The notes below the pieces were generated by a model. It did not search any database and was not told where the DNA came from. It saw only the letters and a program-made list of their open reading frames with translations. This document shows, piece by piece, positions 52,418 through 62,800 of a DNA stretch of 64,000 nucleotides. Location: positions 62,001 to 126,000 of the forward strand of contig NZ_CP065997.1 of assembly GCF_016127315.1 (NCBI RefSeq), read 5' to 3'. Origin of the DNA: Achromobacter deleyi (GTDB lineage: Bacteria > Pseudomonadota > Gammaproteobacteria > Burkholderiales > Burkholderiaceae_B). The stretch's first letter is position 1. Each line of letters opens with the position of its first letter. Made by a program: the position numbers and the translations under genes.

Positions 52418-53938
52418 ATGCAAAACCTGTTGCTTACCGACCTCGTCGTGGACCTGCCCGCCGCCGTGCGATTGCAACGGCTGGCGGCCGGGCTGCGCGC
52501 CCATTTCCGCTGCGGCGCCGTCGCCCTGCTGCAGCTGGAGGCCGACCACCTGCGTCCGATCGCCGTGGATGGCCTGACCCAGGACGCGCTCGGCCGCCGT
52601 TTCGCGGTCCAGCAGCACCCGCGGCTGGCGGCCATCCTGGCGCGCCGTGGCGTCACCTGTTTCCACCATGACAGCACCCTGCCCGATCCGTACGACGGCC
52701 TGATCAACGGCATGGCGGGCGAGCCGCTGCCGGTGCACGACTGCATGGGCACCAGCCTGCACATCGAGGGCCAGCCCTGGGGCGTGCTGACGCTGGACGC
52801 GCTGGAGGTCGGCACCTTCGATGCCGAGGCGCAGTCGGACCTGCGCGAGATGATCGTGCTGGTCGAAGCCGCCTTGCGCGTGACGCGCCTGGAGGCCGAA
52901 ACGCGCGCCCTGCGGCTGGCGCGCGGCGCGGCGCCGACGGACAGCGCGGTGGCCGACGACAGCGACATCCTCGGCCAGAGCGAGGCCATCGGCCGGCTGC
53001 TGCACGAGATCGAGGTGGTGGCGGATTCCGAGCTGCCGATCCTGCTGCTGGGCGAGACCGGCGTCGGCAAGGAATTGTTCGCGCATCGCGTGCATCGCCA
53101 ATCGCGCCGCCGCGGCAAGCCGCTGGTGCACGTGAACTGCGCGGCGCTGCCGGAATCGCTGGCGGAAAGCGAACTGTTCGGCCATGCCAAGGGCGCGTTC
53201 TCGGGCGCGATAACCGAGCGGCCCGGGCGTTTCGAGGCCGCCAACGGCGGCACGCTGTTCCTGGACGAGGTGGGCGAGTTGCCGCTGGCGGTGCAGGCCA
53301 AGCTGCTGCGCACGCTGCAGAACGGCGAAATCCAGCGGCTCGGCGACGACCGCCCGCGCACCGTGGACGTGCGCATCGTCGCCGCCAGCAATCGCGACCT
53401 GCGTGCTCTGGTGCGCCAGGGCGACTTCCGCGCCGACCTGTATCACCGGCTGTCGGTCTATCCGGTGCCGATCCCGCCGCTGCGCGAACGCGGCCGCGAC
53501 GTGCTGCTGCTGGCCGGCCGCTACCTGGAACTGAACCGCGCCCGCCTGGGGCTGCGCAGCCTGCGGCTGTCGCCCGAGGCCGAGGACATGCTGAGCCGCT
53601 ACCGCTGGCCCGGCAACGTGCGCGAGCTGGAACACGTCATCAGCCGCGCCGCCATCAAGGCCGTCAGCCACGGCGCCCCGCGCAACGAGATCGTCACCCT
53701 GGGCGCCGGCCTGCTGGACCTGGAGGACGGCGCCCTGCCCGCCGCCCCGCCCGAGGAGCCGGCGCTGCCAGCGGGCGCCACGCAGACGCTGCGCGGCGCG
53801 GTCGACGCCTGCCAGCGCCAGGCGATCCGCCGCGCGCTGGACGCGCACCAGGGCAGCTGGGCCGGCGCCGCGCGCGCGCTCGAGATCGACGCCAGCAACC
53901 TGCACAAGCTGGCCCGACGGCTGGGTTTGAAGGGCTGA
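52418..53938 (+). CDS. norR: Nitric-oxide-responsive sigma-54 activator NorR
   Basis: This 506-aa regulator has three domains. The N-terminal GAF domain (~20-170) holds the mononuclear iron that senses NO; DSTLPDPYDGL, LPVHDCMGTSL and LTLDALEVGTFD are the conserved parts. The central AAA+ domain (~185-420) has Walker A GETGVGKE, Walker B GGTLFLDE and the sigma-54 contact loop. The C-terminal Fis-type helix is ARALEIDASNLHKLARRLGL. The contact loop reads GAFSGA rather than the usual GAFTGA, a conservative change. It is divergent from ytfE. No flavorubredoxin or nitric-oxide reductase gene is nearby, so here it mainly controls repair. Confidence 0.93.
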   Translation: MQNLLLTDLVVDLPAAVRLQRLAAGLRAHFRCGAVALLQLEADHLRPIAVDGLTQDALGRRFAVQQHPRLAAILARRGVTCFHHDSTLPDPYDGLINGMAGEPLPVHDCMGTSLHIEGQPWGVLTLDALEVGTFDAEAQSDLREMIVLVEAALRVTRLEAETRALRLARGAAPTDSAVADDSDILGQSEAIGRLLHEIEVVADSELPILLLGETGVGKELFAHRVHRQSRRRGKPLVHVNCAALPESLAESELFGHAKGAFSGAITERPGRFEAANGGTLFLDEVGELPLAVQAKLLRTLQNGEIQRLGDDRPRTVDVRIVAASNRDLRALVRQGDFRADLYHRLSVYPVPIPPLRERGRDVLLLAGRYLELNRARLGLRSLRLSPEAEDMLSRYRWPGNVRELEHVISRAAIKAVSHGAPRNEIVTLGAGLLDLEDGALPAAPPEEPALPAGATQTLRGAVDACQRQAIRRALDAHQGSWAGAARALEIDASNLHKLARRLGLKG

Positions 53939-53951
53939 GGCGCGGGCCCGT

Positions 53952-54305
53952 TCAGGCCTTGACGTACACCCAGGCCTGCGCGCCGGACTTGAGCCGCACC
54001 GAGACCCGTTTGTAGTCGGACACTTCGTAGCGGTCGGCGGCCTCGAGTTCCTGCGCCGTGATCTCGAACACCATGCCCGGCACCTCGTCTTGCGGGTCGT
54101 CGCTGGCGCTGACGATGGGATGGCGCGCCAGGCCGCTGGTCTTGATGACCTCGGGATCGGTGATCTCGACCCAGCGCTGCACGTAGCCGGTCATGGCATC
54201 CGCCCTGCCGTTGAGTTCGCGGCCGAAATTGGCGCGCTGCACGGCCTTGTCCTGCAGGGTTCCGTAGGAGAAAAGCAGAACCCCGGTTTCGTTCGAGTCA
54301 GGCAC
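53952..54305 (-). CDS. AIG2/gamma-glutamylcyclotransferase-like protein
   Basis: This small cytoplasmic protein belongs to the GGCT-like (AIG2) superfamily. The diagnostic loop LLFSYGTLQDKAVQRANFGRELNG binds the glutamyl group (Tyr14-Gly-Thr-Leu), and the catalytic-type Glu lies in AADRYEVSDYKRV. I chose a GTG start at 54305 (MPDSNETGVLLFSYG, 117 aa), because AAAGGA lies ~8 nt upstream and the length then fits the family; an upstream ATG at 54380 would add 25 atypical residues. It converges on norR with 13 bp between stops. Confidence 0.82.
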   Translation of the reverse strand: MPDSNETGVLLFSYGTLQDKAVQRANFGRELNGRADAMTGYVQRWVEITDPEVIKTSGLARHPIVSASDDPQDEVPGMVFEITAQELEAADRYEVSDYKRVSVRLKSGAQAWVYVKA

Positions 54306-54492
54306 CTTTGTGTCCTTTAGGAAAATTTGTACACCTGACTGTACACCGGCGCGGTCATGGCAGTGCAACCAAAAGGTCACAATCAGGCCATACGATGTCG
54401 GCTTCCGGCCGCCTCGCGGCGGTAAGCGTTCGACTCCCCGCGCGTATGCCCTCCTTCGCCGCTCCCCTCAACCCGCCTTGCCAGCCGCCGAT

Positions 54493-55149
54493 GTGCGCCC
54501 TGGCCTGAAGCGCTTGCAGGCGATGCTGACCTCGATGGCCGCCGGCGCCACCCTGGCCGCATCGGCCGCCGCGGCCGATGGCGCGGCGGCCGAATACCGT
54601 TTCGACTGGCCGCGCCAGCCACTGCACAACGCGCTGCAGCAGTACAGCCAGTTGACGGGCGACTCGCTGCTGTACGACAGCACGCAGACCGCCAACCGCA
54701 GCGCCCCGGCCATCGCCGGCCGCTATTCCGCGCGCGATGCGCTGGCGCGGCTGCTGGCCGAGACCGATCTGCAAGCGCACTACACCGCGCCGCACGCGTT
54801 GATGCTGATGCCGCGCGTGCGCACGCCGCCGGCGCCGGTGCCGCGGGCCTCGCAGGCCGAACGCCAGCAGTATTACGGCCGCCTGCAGACCCGTGTGCTG
54901 GACGCCCTGTGCGCCCGCCCCGAACTGCACATCGGCGACTACCGCGTCGCCTTGCGCCTGCCGCTGGACGCGGCCCACGCCATCCACGACGCGCAGGTCC
55001 ACGCCACCGGCCGCCCCGACTTGGCGCCGCGCCTGCGGGAGGCCCTGGAGGGCCTGCCCATCGGCGCGCCGCCGGCCGGCTTCGGCCTGCCGGCCACGCT
55101 GCTGATCACGCCCGAGGCGGCGCAACGCTATGGCGGTTGCCGGCGATGA
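54493..55149 (+). CDS. STN-domain protein with TonB-like C terminus
   Basis: This is a periplasmic or inner-membrane-tethered protein of ~218 aa. After a signal peptide (RPGLKRLQAMLTSMAAGATLAASAAA) comes an STN domain (YRFDWPRQPLHNALQQYSQLTGDSLLYDS, then YSARDALARLLAETDLQAHY), normally found at the front of TonB-dependent transducers and secretins. The rest, DYRVALRLPLDAAHAIHDAQVHATGRPDL...ATLLI, reads as a TonB C-terminal fold. I chose GTG 54493 because it gives a basic n-region; ATG 54523 is an alternative. It overlaps the sigma-factor start by ATGA. Confidence 0.7.
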   Translation: MRPGLKRLQAMLTSMAAGATLAASAAAADGAAAEYRFDWPRQPLHNALQQYSQLTGDSLLYDSTQTANRSAPAIAGRYSARDALARLLAETDLQAHYTAPHALMLMPRVRTPPAPVPRASQAERQQYYGRLQTRVLDALCARPELHIGDYRVALRLPLDAAHAIHDAQVHATGRPDLAPRLREALEGLPIGAPPAGFGLPATLLITPEAAQRYGGCRR

Positions 55150-55661
55150 GCGGCCAGGGACTGGCCACCCTGCGCCGCCTGGTGGCCGAGCGCTACGACG
55201 CGCTGCGGCGGCAGGTCGCGCGGCGCCTGGGCGGCGCCTCGGACCTGGCCGGCGACGCGCTGCACGACGCCTACCTGCGCCTGTCGGCGCGCGACGACCT
55301 GGACGCCGTGCGCCATCCGCAGACCTATCTGGTCAACACCGCCGTGCACGTGGCCATCGACCGCATCCGCCAGGACGTGCGCCTGCTGAGCGAGAGCGAG
55401 GTCGGCGAGTTCTTCGACATCGAGGACAGCGTGCCCGGACCGGAAAACGTGGCCGAATCGCGCTCGGACATGGACCACATGCTCAAGGCCCTGGACACGC
55501 TGACGCCGCGTCAGCGCGACATCCTGATCGCGGCGCGGGTCGAGGGCCTGTCGCGGCCCGACCTGGCCAAGCGCTGGGGTATTTCGGTGCGGCTGGTCGG
55601 CCGCGAATTGCAGACGGCGCACGAGCATTGCGTCCAGGCGATGCGGCGCGGGCGGGATTGA
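55146..55661 (+). CDS. ECF sigma factor, FecI-like
   Basis: This 171-aa RNA-polymerase sigma factor has region 2 (DLAGDALHDAYLRLSARDD...YLVNTAVHVAIDRIRQD) and region 4 (LDTLTPRQRDILIAARVEGLSRPDLAKRWGISVRLVGRELQTA). FecI-type sigma factors are kept in check by FecR proteins and released by a surface signal. It lies between the STN protein (4-nt overlap) and a fecR gene (79 bp downstream), and upstream of a giant exoprotein gene that is its likely target. Confidence 0.87.
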   Translation: MSGQGLATLRRLVAERYDALRRQVARRLGGASDLAGDALHDAYLRLSARDDLDAVRHPQTYLVNTAVHVAIDRIRQDVRLLSESEVGEFFDIEDSVPGPENVAESRSDMDHMLKALDTLTPRQRDILIAARVEGLSRPDLAKRWGISVRLVGRELQTAHEHCVQAMRRGRD

Positions 55662-55740
55662 AAGTGAAAGAAAGTGTATTTTTTGCGCGATTCCGGTTCC
55701 GTTTTGGCCGTCCTGAATCGTCTAAGTGTGAGAGCGGCGA

Positions 55741-56748
55741 ATGACTACCGCCCAGCCAGCGATTCCCATGAGCCCGCAACCGTCCTCCGGCCCCCCTTCC
55801 GACTCCGCCATCGAGCGCGAGGCGCATGCCTGGGCGCGCGCCCTGGCGACGGGGGCTCCCACCACCGAGGACGGCGCCGCCTTCAAGGCCTGGCGCGCGC
55901 AAAGCCCGGCGCATGAGCGCGCCTGGGTCGACGCGGTACGGGCCTGGCGCGAACTCGGGCGGGCCGCCCAGGCCTATGCCAGCACCCGCCCCGCCGCCGC
56001 GCGGCGCGGGGCCGCCGAACCCGACCGCCGGCGCCGCTGGCTGCTGGCGGGCGGCGCCGGCGCCTTCGCCAGCCTGGCGGTCGCCGGCATGCTGCGGCCG
56101 CCGCTGGGCCTGTGGCCCTCGTGGTCGGAATTCAATTCCGACTACCGCACCGCCACCGGCGAACAGCGCCGCGTCGCGCTGGACGGCCAGCAGCTGACGC
56201 TGGCCCTGAACACGCAGACCAGCATCAACGTCTCGACCCGGGACGGCGCGCCCGAGATCGAACTGGTGTCGGGCGAAGCCGCCATCCTCGCCACCCGCAG
56301 CCAGCCCTGCGCGATCCTGGCGGGCGCGGCCCGCATTGCGCTGGCCAACGGCGACATCGAACTGCGCCGGCTCGACCGCGGCGAGGTGCGCCTGCGCTGC
56401 AACGCCGGCCAGGTCGAGCTGCAACACCCCGGCGGCAAGCTGGCGCTGCGGACCGGCCAGCAGGTGCGCTACACGGCCGACACCCTGCAGGCGCCGTCCG
56501 CCCTGGCGCAGGACGCGTCGGACTGGCGCGCCGGCATCGTCAGCTTCCACGACCTGCCGCTGGCCCAGGCAATCGAGGAAATCAACCGCTACCGCCCGGG
56601 ACGGGTGGTGCTGATGAACGACGCGCTGGCCCGCCACCGGCTGAGCGCGCGCTACGAGGTCAAGGACCTGGACCAGGCGATCGTCCAGATCCAGCAGTTG
56701 TACGGCGCCAGCGTGCGCCGCGTGGGCGACGTGGTCTTCCTGAGCTGA
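55741..56748 (+). CDS. FecR-type anti-sigma regulator
   Basis: This 335-aa protein has an N-terminal cytoplasmic DUF4880-like anti-sigma helix region (EREAHAWARALATGAPTTEDGAAFKAWRAQSPAHERAW), one membrane span (WLLAGGAGAFASLAVAGML, residues ~101-119) and a periplasmic FecR domain (DYRTATGEQRRVALDGQQLTLALNTQTSINV, then the DLPLAQAIEEINRYRPGRVVL STN-like tail). It would bind the ECF sigma factor and respond to a periplasmic signal from an STN domain, here probably the small STN protein encoded just upstream. Confidence 0.9.
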   Translation: MTTAQPAIPMSPQPSSGPPSDSAIEREAHAWARALATGAPTTEDGAAFKAWRAQSPAHERAWVDAVRAWRELGRAAQAYASTRPAAARRGAAEPDRRRRWLLAGGAGAFASLAVAGMLRPPLGLWPSWSEFNSDYRTATGEQRRVALDGQQLTLALNTQTSINVSTRDGAPEIELVSGEAAILATRSQPCAILAGAARIALANGDIELRRLDRGEVRLRCNAGQVELQHPGGKLALRTGQQVRYTADTLQAPSALAQDASDWRAGIVSFHDLPLAQAIEEINRYRPGRVVLMNDALARHRLSARYEVKDLDQAIVQIQQLYGASVRRVGDVVFLS

Positions 56749-56898
56749 CCCCGCCCGCCGGCGCCGCCGTGGCGCGTTTGTCATAAAAAATTCATGCGGT
56801 TCGCTATGCCGACTGGACGAGCGTCATTCGACTAGATGAGTAAGCGGGCACGGTGGCCATGCCACTGGCGCCCTTCATCGACATTCCTGAATCACGCC
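56749..56898. promoter_or_regulatory. Promoter region of the giant exoprotein gene
   Basis: This 150-bp space lies between fecR and the exoprotein gene. It includes the AT-rich segment TTGTCATAAAAAATTCATGC near 56778-56797, which could be the promoter used by the adjacent ECF sigma factor; the consensus for this sigma factor is not known, so this is a guess. An in-frame ATG at 56836 lies within it. Confidence 0.4.
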
Positions 56899-59800
56899 AT
56901 GTCCTCGTCCACGTCCGTCCCGCCTGCCGTCCGCGCCACGTCCTCGCTCGTCCCGCCGTCCTCCCGTCCGTTACGCGCCGCCAGGCGCCGCGCCCTCGGC
57001 GCGCGCAGCGGCTGGCGCCTGCGGCCGCTGTCGCAGGCGCTGGCCGTGCTGGCCCTGGCTGGCGGCTGGAGCGGCGCGGCGCACGCCCAGGCGCGCGCCT
57101 TCAGCTCAAGCTGGTTCGCTGACAAGAACGCAGTGCAGTCCACCGCGCAACGCACCGGCCGCATGCCCGACGGCAGCCTCGCCGGCATCGGCACCAGCGC
57201 GCGCCAGCAGGCCGAAGCGCGCCAGCAATTGCGGCATTCGCTCGACAACCTGAACCGCACCGCGGCCGCGGTGGCCGCGCAGCAGGCGGCGCAGGCCGCC
57301 GCCCGCGCCGCCGCGGCCAATGGCGGCGGCGTGCCCGACGGCCTGGTCGAAGGCGGGCTGTGGGAGGCCCGCGGCGCCCTGGCCAAATGGGAAGGCGCCA
57401 AGGCCGCCAAGCCCGGCACCGAGGACGGACGCCAGATCGTCACCATCGAGCAGACGCAATCGCGCGCGATTCTGAACTGGGACACCTTCAACGTCGGCCG
57501 CAACACCACCCTGCGGTTCCAGCAGAACAGCGGCGACGCCGTGCTCAACCGCGTGGTCGGCGCGTCCGCCCGGCCCAGCGAGATCCATGGCGCCATCAAG
57601 GCCGACGGCACCGTGCTGGTAGTGAACCAGAACGGCGTGATCTTCACCGGCACCAGCCAGGTGAACGTGCGCAACCTGGTGGCGGCCGCCGCCACCATCA
57701 CCGACACGCAGTTCCGCGACAAGGGCCTGTACGCCGACGCCGACGGCACCCAGCCGACCTTCAAGGACGCGCTGGGCCAGGTGCGGGTGCTGGCCGGCGC
57801 CCGCATCGAGACCGCCGCGCCCGCCTCGGCCACGCAGGGCGGCGGCTACGTGCTGCTGCTGGGCAGCGAGGTGCACAACGCCGGCGCGATCCACACGCCG
57901 CGCGGCCAGGCCGCGCTGGCCGCCGGCGACGACTTCTATATCCGCAAGGGCTACGGCACCGACGTCAACCTGCGCTCGACCACCCAGGGCAACGAAATCT
58001 CCACCGCGATCAAGGCCGGCAGCAGCGCCGGCCTGGTCAGCAACACCGGCCTGATCACCGCGCCGACCGGCGACATCACCCTCACCGGCCGCACCGTGCG
58101 CCAGGACGGCGTGCTGCTGACCACCACCGACATCGGCGCGCGCGGCGCCATCCACCTGCTGAACCGCGCCGGCGACGCCAATGGCAGCATCACGCTGGGC
58201 GCGAGCGGCGTGACCGCCGTGCTGCTGGAGGCATCCGCCGTCACCGGCCTGGACGGCCAGCGCGACGCGGCCATCAAGGCGCTGGACGGCGGCATCGTCA
58301 ACAAGACCGGCGGCGTGTTCGACAACCTCAGCACCGTGCGCGACCGCAGCGACCTGTCGCGCATCGAGATCGTGACGGGCAACCTGGCCACCTTCGCGGG
58401 CGGCTCCACCACGGTCGCCACCGGCGGCCAGATCGCCGTGTCGGCCAAGACCCGCAGCGTGCTGGAAAGCGGCGCGGAGCTGGACGTGGCCGGCGCCATC
58501 GGCGTGCGCGTGGCGATGGAAGCCAACAACCTGGCCATCAACATCCAGGGCAACGAACAGCGCGACGCCCCGGCCAACCGCGACAGCAAGCTGCTCAACA
58601 GCAACGACGTCTGGGTCGACCGCCGCACCCTGGTGCGCGTGGCCGCGGGCAACGGCTACACCTCCGACCGCTGGTACACCGCCGGCGGCCTGCTGGAGGT
58701 GAGCGGCTACCTGGCCACCAGCGGCCGCAGCGCCGCGGAATGGCTGGCGCAGGGCGGCACCGCCACTTTCACCGGCGGCGAACTGACGACGCTGGCCGGC
58801 TCCAACATCAACCTGTCGGGCGGCACGCTCGACGTGCAGGACGGCTTCATCCGCCAGATCTGGCTGCGCGGCGCCGACGGCCGACTTTACGACGTCTCGC
58901 GCGCGCCCGGCGACCTGCTCTACACCGGCCTGTACAAGGGCTTCGAGCAAACGCATGCGCGCTGGGGCGAGAAGGCCACGCGCACGTTCTACAACCCGTT
59001 GATCGCGCCGCGCGAGCGGTTTGAAAACGGCTATACCGTGGGCCGCGACGCCGGCCAGCTGATCGTCTCGACCAACCGCGCCAACCTGGCCGGCGCGCTG
59101 ACAGGCGAGGTCTACCAGGGCTCGCGCCAGACCGAGGCGCCGCAGGCCGACATGGACGGCTACTACCAGTCGCAGGCCGCCGTGGCGCGCCGGGGCCGGC
59201 TGGTGGTGGGTTCCTACCTGCCGCAGTTCGACACCGCGTCGAACATGCTGGCCTGGCGCCTGACCGGGCAGGCCGCGCGGGTCACGGTCGGCACGGGCGC
59301 GGCGGGCGCCGACGAGATCCGGCTGGACGACGCCTGGCTCAACGCCGCCGACCTGGGCGGCCTCAGGCTGGCCGGCAAGGAGGCGGTGACGATCGACGCG
59401 GCGCTGCAGTTCGCCATGGGCGGCAACGTGCAGTTCTACGCGCCGCAAGTGGCCATCAATGCCGGCATCACGGCGGCCGGCGGCCGCATCGAGGCGGGCA
59501 ACATCACCCGACAGATCAGCGGCAACAACCGCGTCGAGGACGACGCCGTCAATCCGCCCGCCGGCCAGCGCGCCGGCGTGTCGCTGGCGCCAGGCGCGGT
59601 GCTGGATGTGTCGGGCCGGTGGACCAACCTGTCGATCGACCCGTCCGACTCGGCCGCCCTGGCCTACCGCAACGGCGGCACGGTGGTGCTGCGCAGCACC
59701 GGCGACGTCGCGCTGGCCGCCGGCAGCCGCATCGACGTGTCCGGCGGCGCCGGGCTGCTGGCCAATGGCAAGACCCGCAATGGCCGCGGCGGCGATCTCA

Positions 59801-62800
59801 CGCTGGTGGCGTCGGCCGCCTCCAGCGGCGGCCGGCTGCTGCTCGACGGCGAGCTCGCCGGCTACGGCGTGGAGGGCGGCGGCAAGCTGACGCTGCAGGC
59901 CGAGCGCGTGCGCATCGTCACGCGCAAGCAGCCCGGCAACGCCGGCGCGGCCACCGAGACGGTCCTGGCTGGCGCCGATTTTTCGCAGGGTTTCTCGCAA
60001 TACGAAGTCATCGGCGCGCTCGGCGTGGAAGTGGAACCGGGCGCGGAACTGGCCGTGTCAATGCCGGTGCTGCGCTACGACGGCAATGCCCGCGCCACCC
60101 TCGACAAGGCGGTGGCCCTGCCGGTCTGGACGCCGGCGCTGTACCAGGAAGACCCCGTCAAGAGCGTGTTGACCCAGCGCAAGGGCGCCAGCCTGACGCT
60201 GCAGGCCGGCACCCCGCAGATCGCGCTGGCCGACGTGCCGCGCGCCGCGCTGCGGATCGGCGAAGGCGCGCGGGTCCAGGTCGACCCGGGCCAGAAGATC
60301 GACCTGCTGGGCGCGGGCCAGATCACGGTGAACGGCGTGCTGTCCGCCTGGGGCGGCCGCATCAGCGCCAACCAGCTCACCTTCGGCGTCTCGGAGCCGC
60401 TGGCCGGCGGTGGCCACGATCTGTCGATCTGGATCGGTGAACAGGGCGTGCTCGATGTGGCGGCGCGCGCCGCCACCGCCATCAACCGGCGCGGCGAAAC
60501 CTACGGCAGGCTGCAGGACGGCGGCGCCATCGTGCTGGGCGGCCCGGTGGACCTGGCCAAGGGCCTGGTGACCGCGCCCGACCTGTTCGTGGTGTTGCGC
60601 CCCGGCAGCCGCCTCGACGCCTCGGGCGCCGCCGCCAATCTGCTGGTCAACGGCACGCCCACCGAACTGGCCAGCGCCGGCGGCGCCATCTCCATCTCGT
60701 CGGGCAACGGCTTGTACCTGGACGGCCAGCTCAGCGCCCGCGCCGGCGGCGCGGGCGCCGCGGCGGGCGCGTTGACGATCGGCCTGGATTCCCCCAACTA
60801 CCTGAACCGCGTCACCCGGCCGCGCGTGCTGGCGCCGCGCGACTTCGTCCTGTCGGCGCAACAGGCGGCCGATGCCCTCGACGGCGCCACCGATCCGGCG
60901 ACGCTGGCGAACAAGCTCGCCTATGGCCGCGGCGCGTTCAGCGTGGCGCAGCTCCAGCAGGGCGGCTTCGGAGACCTGACCCTGCTCAGCAACGGCCTGC
61001 TGACGTTCGACGGCGACGTGAACCTGCGCATGAACCAGAGCCTGCGCCTCATCGGCACCGAAATGGCGCTGTCGGAGCGCAGCGCGGCGCAGGCCAGGGT
61101 CAGCCTCGCCGCCCCCTACGTATTGCTGGCGGGCAGCGGCGTGCGCGGCGCGCCGGACGGTTACGTGCGCGCCCCGCTCAGCGCCTTGCCGAGCACCCGC
61201 GCCAGCGCCTCGGTGTTCCGCGTGGACGCCGGCTTCATCGATCTGCGCGACGGCGTCGTGCTCGGCGGCCTGCGCTCGCAACGCGCCAGCCCCGGCGCCG
61301 CGGCCACGTTCACCGGGCGCGGCTTCAGCCGCGCCGAACTGGTCAGCCAGGGCGACATCCGCCTGCTGGCCGGGGCCGGCAGCGTGCTGGTCGATCCGCG
61401 CAGCCCCTATACGACGCAGCTCTCCGTGCCGGGCGATCTGTTCCTGAGCGCCGCGCAGATCTACCCCGCCACCGGCGCCGCCGCCCAGATCGTCGCCGGC
61501 CAGGCGAGCGACGGCAGCGGCCGCAGCCTGTTCGACCCCGGCAGCCGCATCACCATCGCGCGCAGCACCGCCGTCGCGCCGGATGCCCCCTACAGCGTTT
61601 TTGGCCGCCTGCGCCTGGGCGCCGACATCATCGAGCAGGGCGGCGTGCTGCGCGCCCCGCTGGGCCTGATCGAACTGGGCATCGACGGCAACGAGAAAGG
61701 CGCCACGTCGCTGCTCAAGCTGCTGCCCGGCAGCATCACCTCGTCCAGCGCGCGCGGCCTCGTCATGCCCTACGGCGGCACCATCGACGGCATCAACTAC
61801 AAGTACGTGGGCAACGACGTCACGCTGGTCGGCGTCGGCGCCAGCCGGGACAGCGGTGAACTGGGCATGGGCGTCGCGCTGGCGGGCAAGTCGGTATCGG
61901 TGCAGGCATCCGCGCTCATCGACCTGTCCGGTGGCGGCGACTTGCGGGGCGCGGGCTTCGTATCCGGCCGCGGCGGCTCCACCGACGCGCGCTTCAACCC
62001 GCTGGTGCAGATCAACGCGCAGGGCGGCGGCTTCACGCTGCCGGGCCTGGCCACCAACCCGGTCTACGCGCTGGTGCCCGGCAACCAGGCCGCCGTGGCG
62101 CCCTATGCGCCCGACGCCGGCGCCAGCCAGCCGCTGGCCGGCCAGCGCGTCACCATCGGCGCGGGCGTGCCGGGCCTGCCGGCCGGCACCTATACGCTGA
62201 TGCCGTCCACCTATGCCCTGCTGCCCGGCGCCTTCCGGGTGGAAATCAACGGCGCGGCGGCCGGCAATCCCGCCGCCGGCGCCCAGGCGCTGCGCAACGG
62301 CTCCTGGGCCATCGCAGGCAGCCTCGGCATCAATGGCACCGACGTGGCCAGCGCCATTGCCAGGCAGCTCATCGTCACGTCGGGCCAGACCCTGCGGCAG
62401 TATTCGCAGTACAACGAGATGGACTACGCCGCTTTCGTGCGCGCCGACGCCGCGCGCCGCGGCCTGCCGCGCGCGCTGTTGCCGGCCGACGCGTCCACCC
62501 TGAAGCTGCTGCTGGCGAGGGACGCGCCCGGGCAGCCCTTCAGTTTCAATGGCCGGGCCGACTTCAGCCCCGCCACCGGCGGCTATGGCGGTACCTTCGC
62601 GGTGGTGCCCAGCACCTCCAGCAACGCCCCGCTCGAGATCACCGCGCCGGGCGCCGGCCGCACGCCGGGCTTCACCGGCCTGTCGATCGACGGCGCGCAG
62701 CTGAACGCCGTGAACGCGCCGCGCCTGTCGGTGGGCGCGACGCCGTTCGTGGACTACAAGAGTTCAGGCACCAGCGTCGGCTTCGGTTATGCCTACACCC

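Noticed and set aside
57106..60000. A 964-codon minus-strand frame antisense to the FHA-like gene
   Set aside because: Repetitive Ala/Gly/Arg composition mirrors the beta-helical exoprotein; no start signal or domain.
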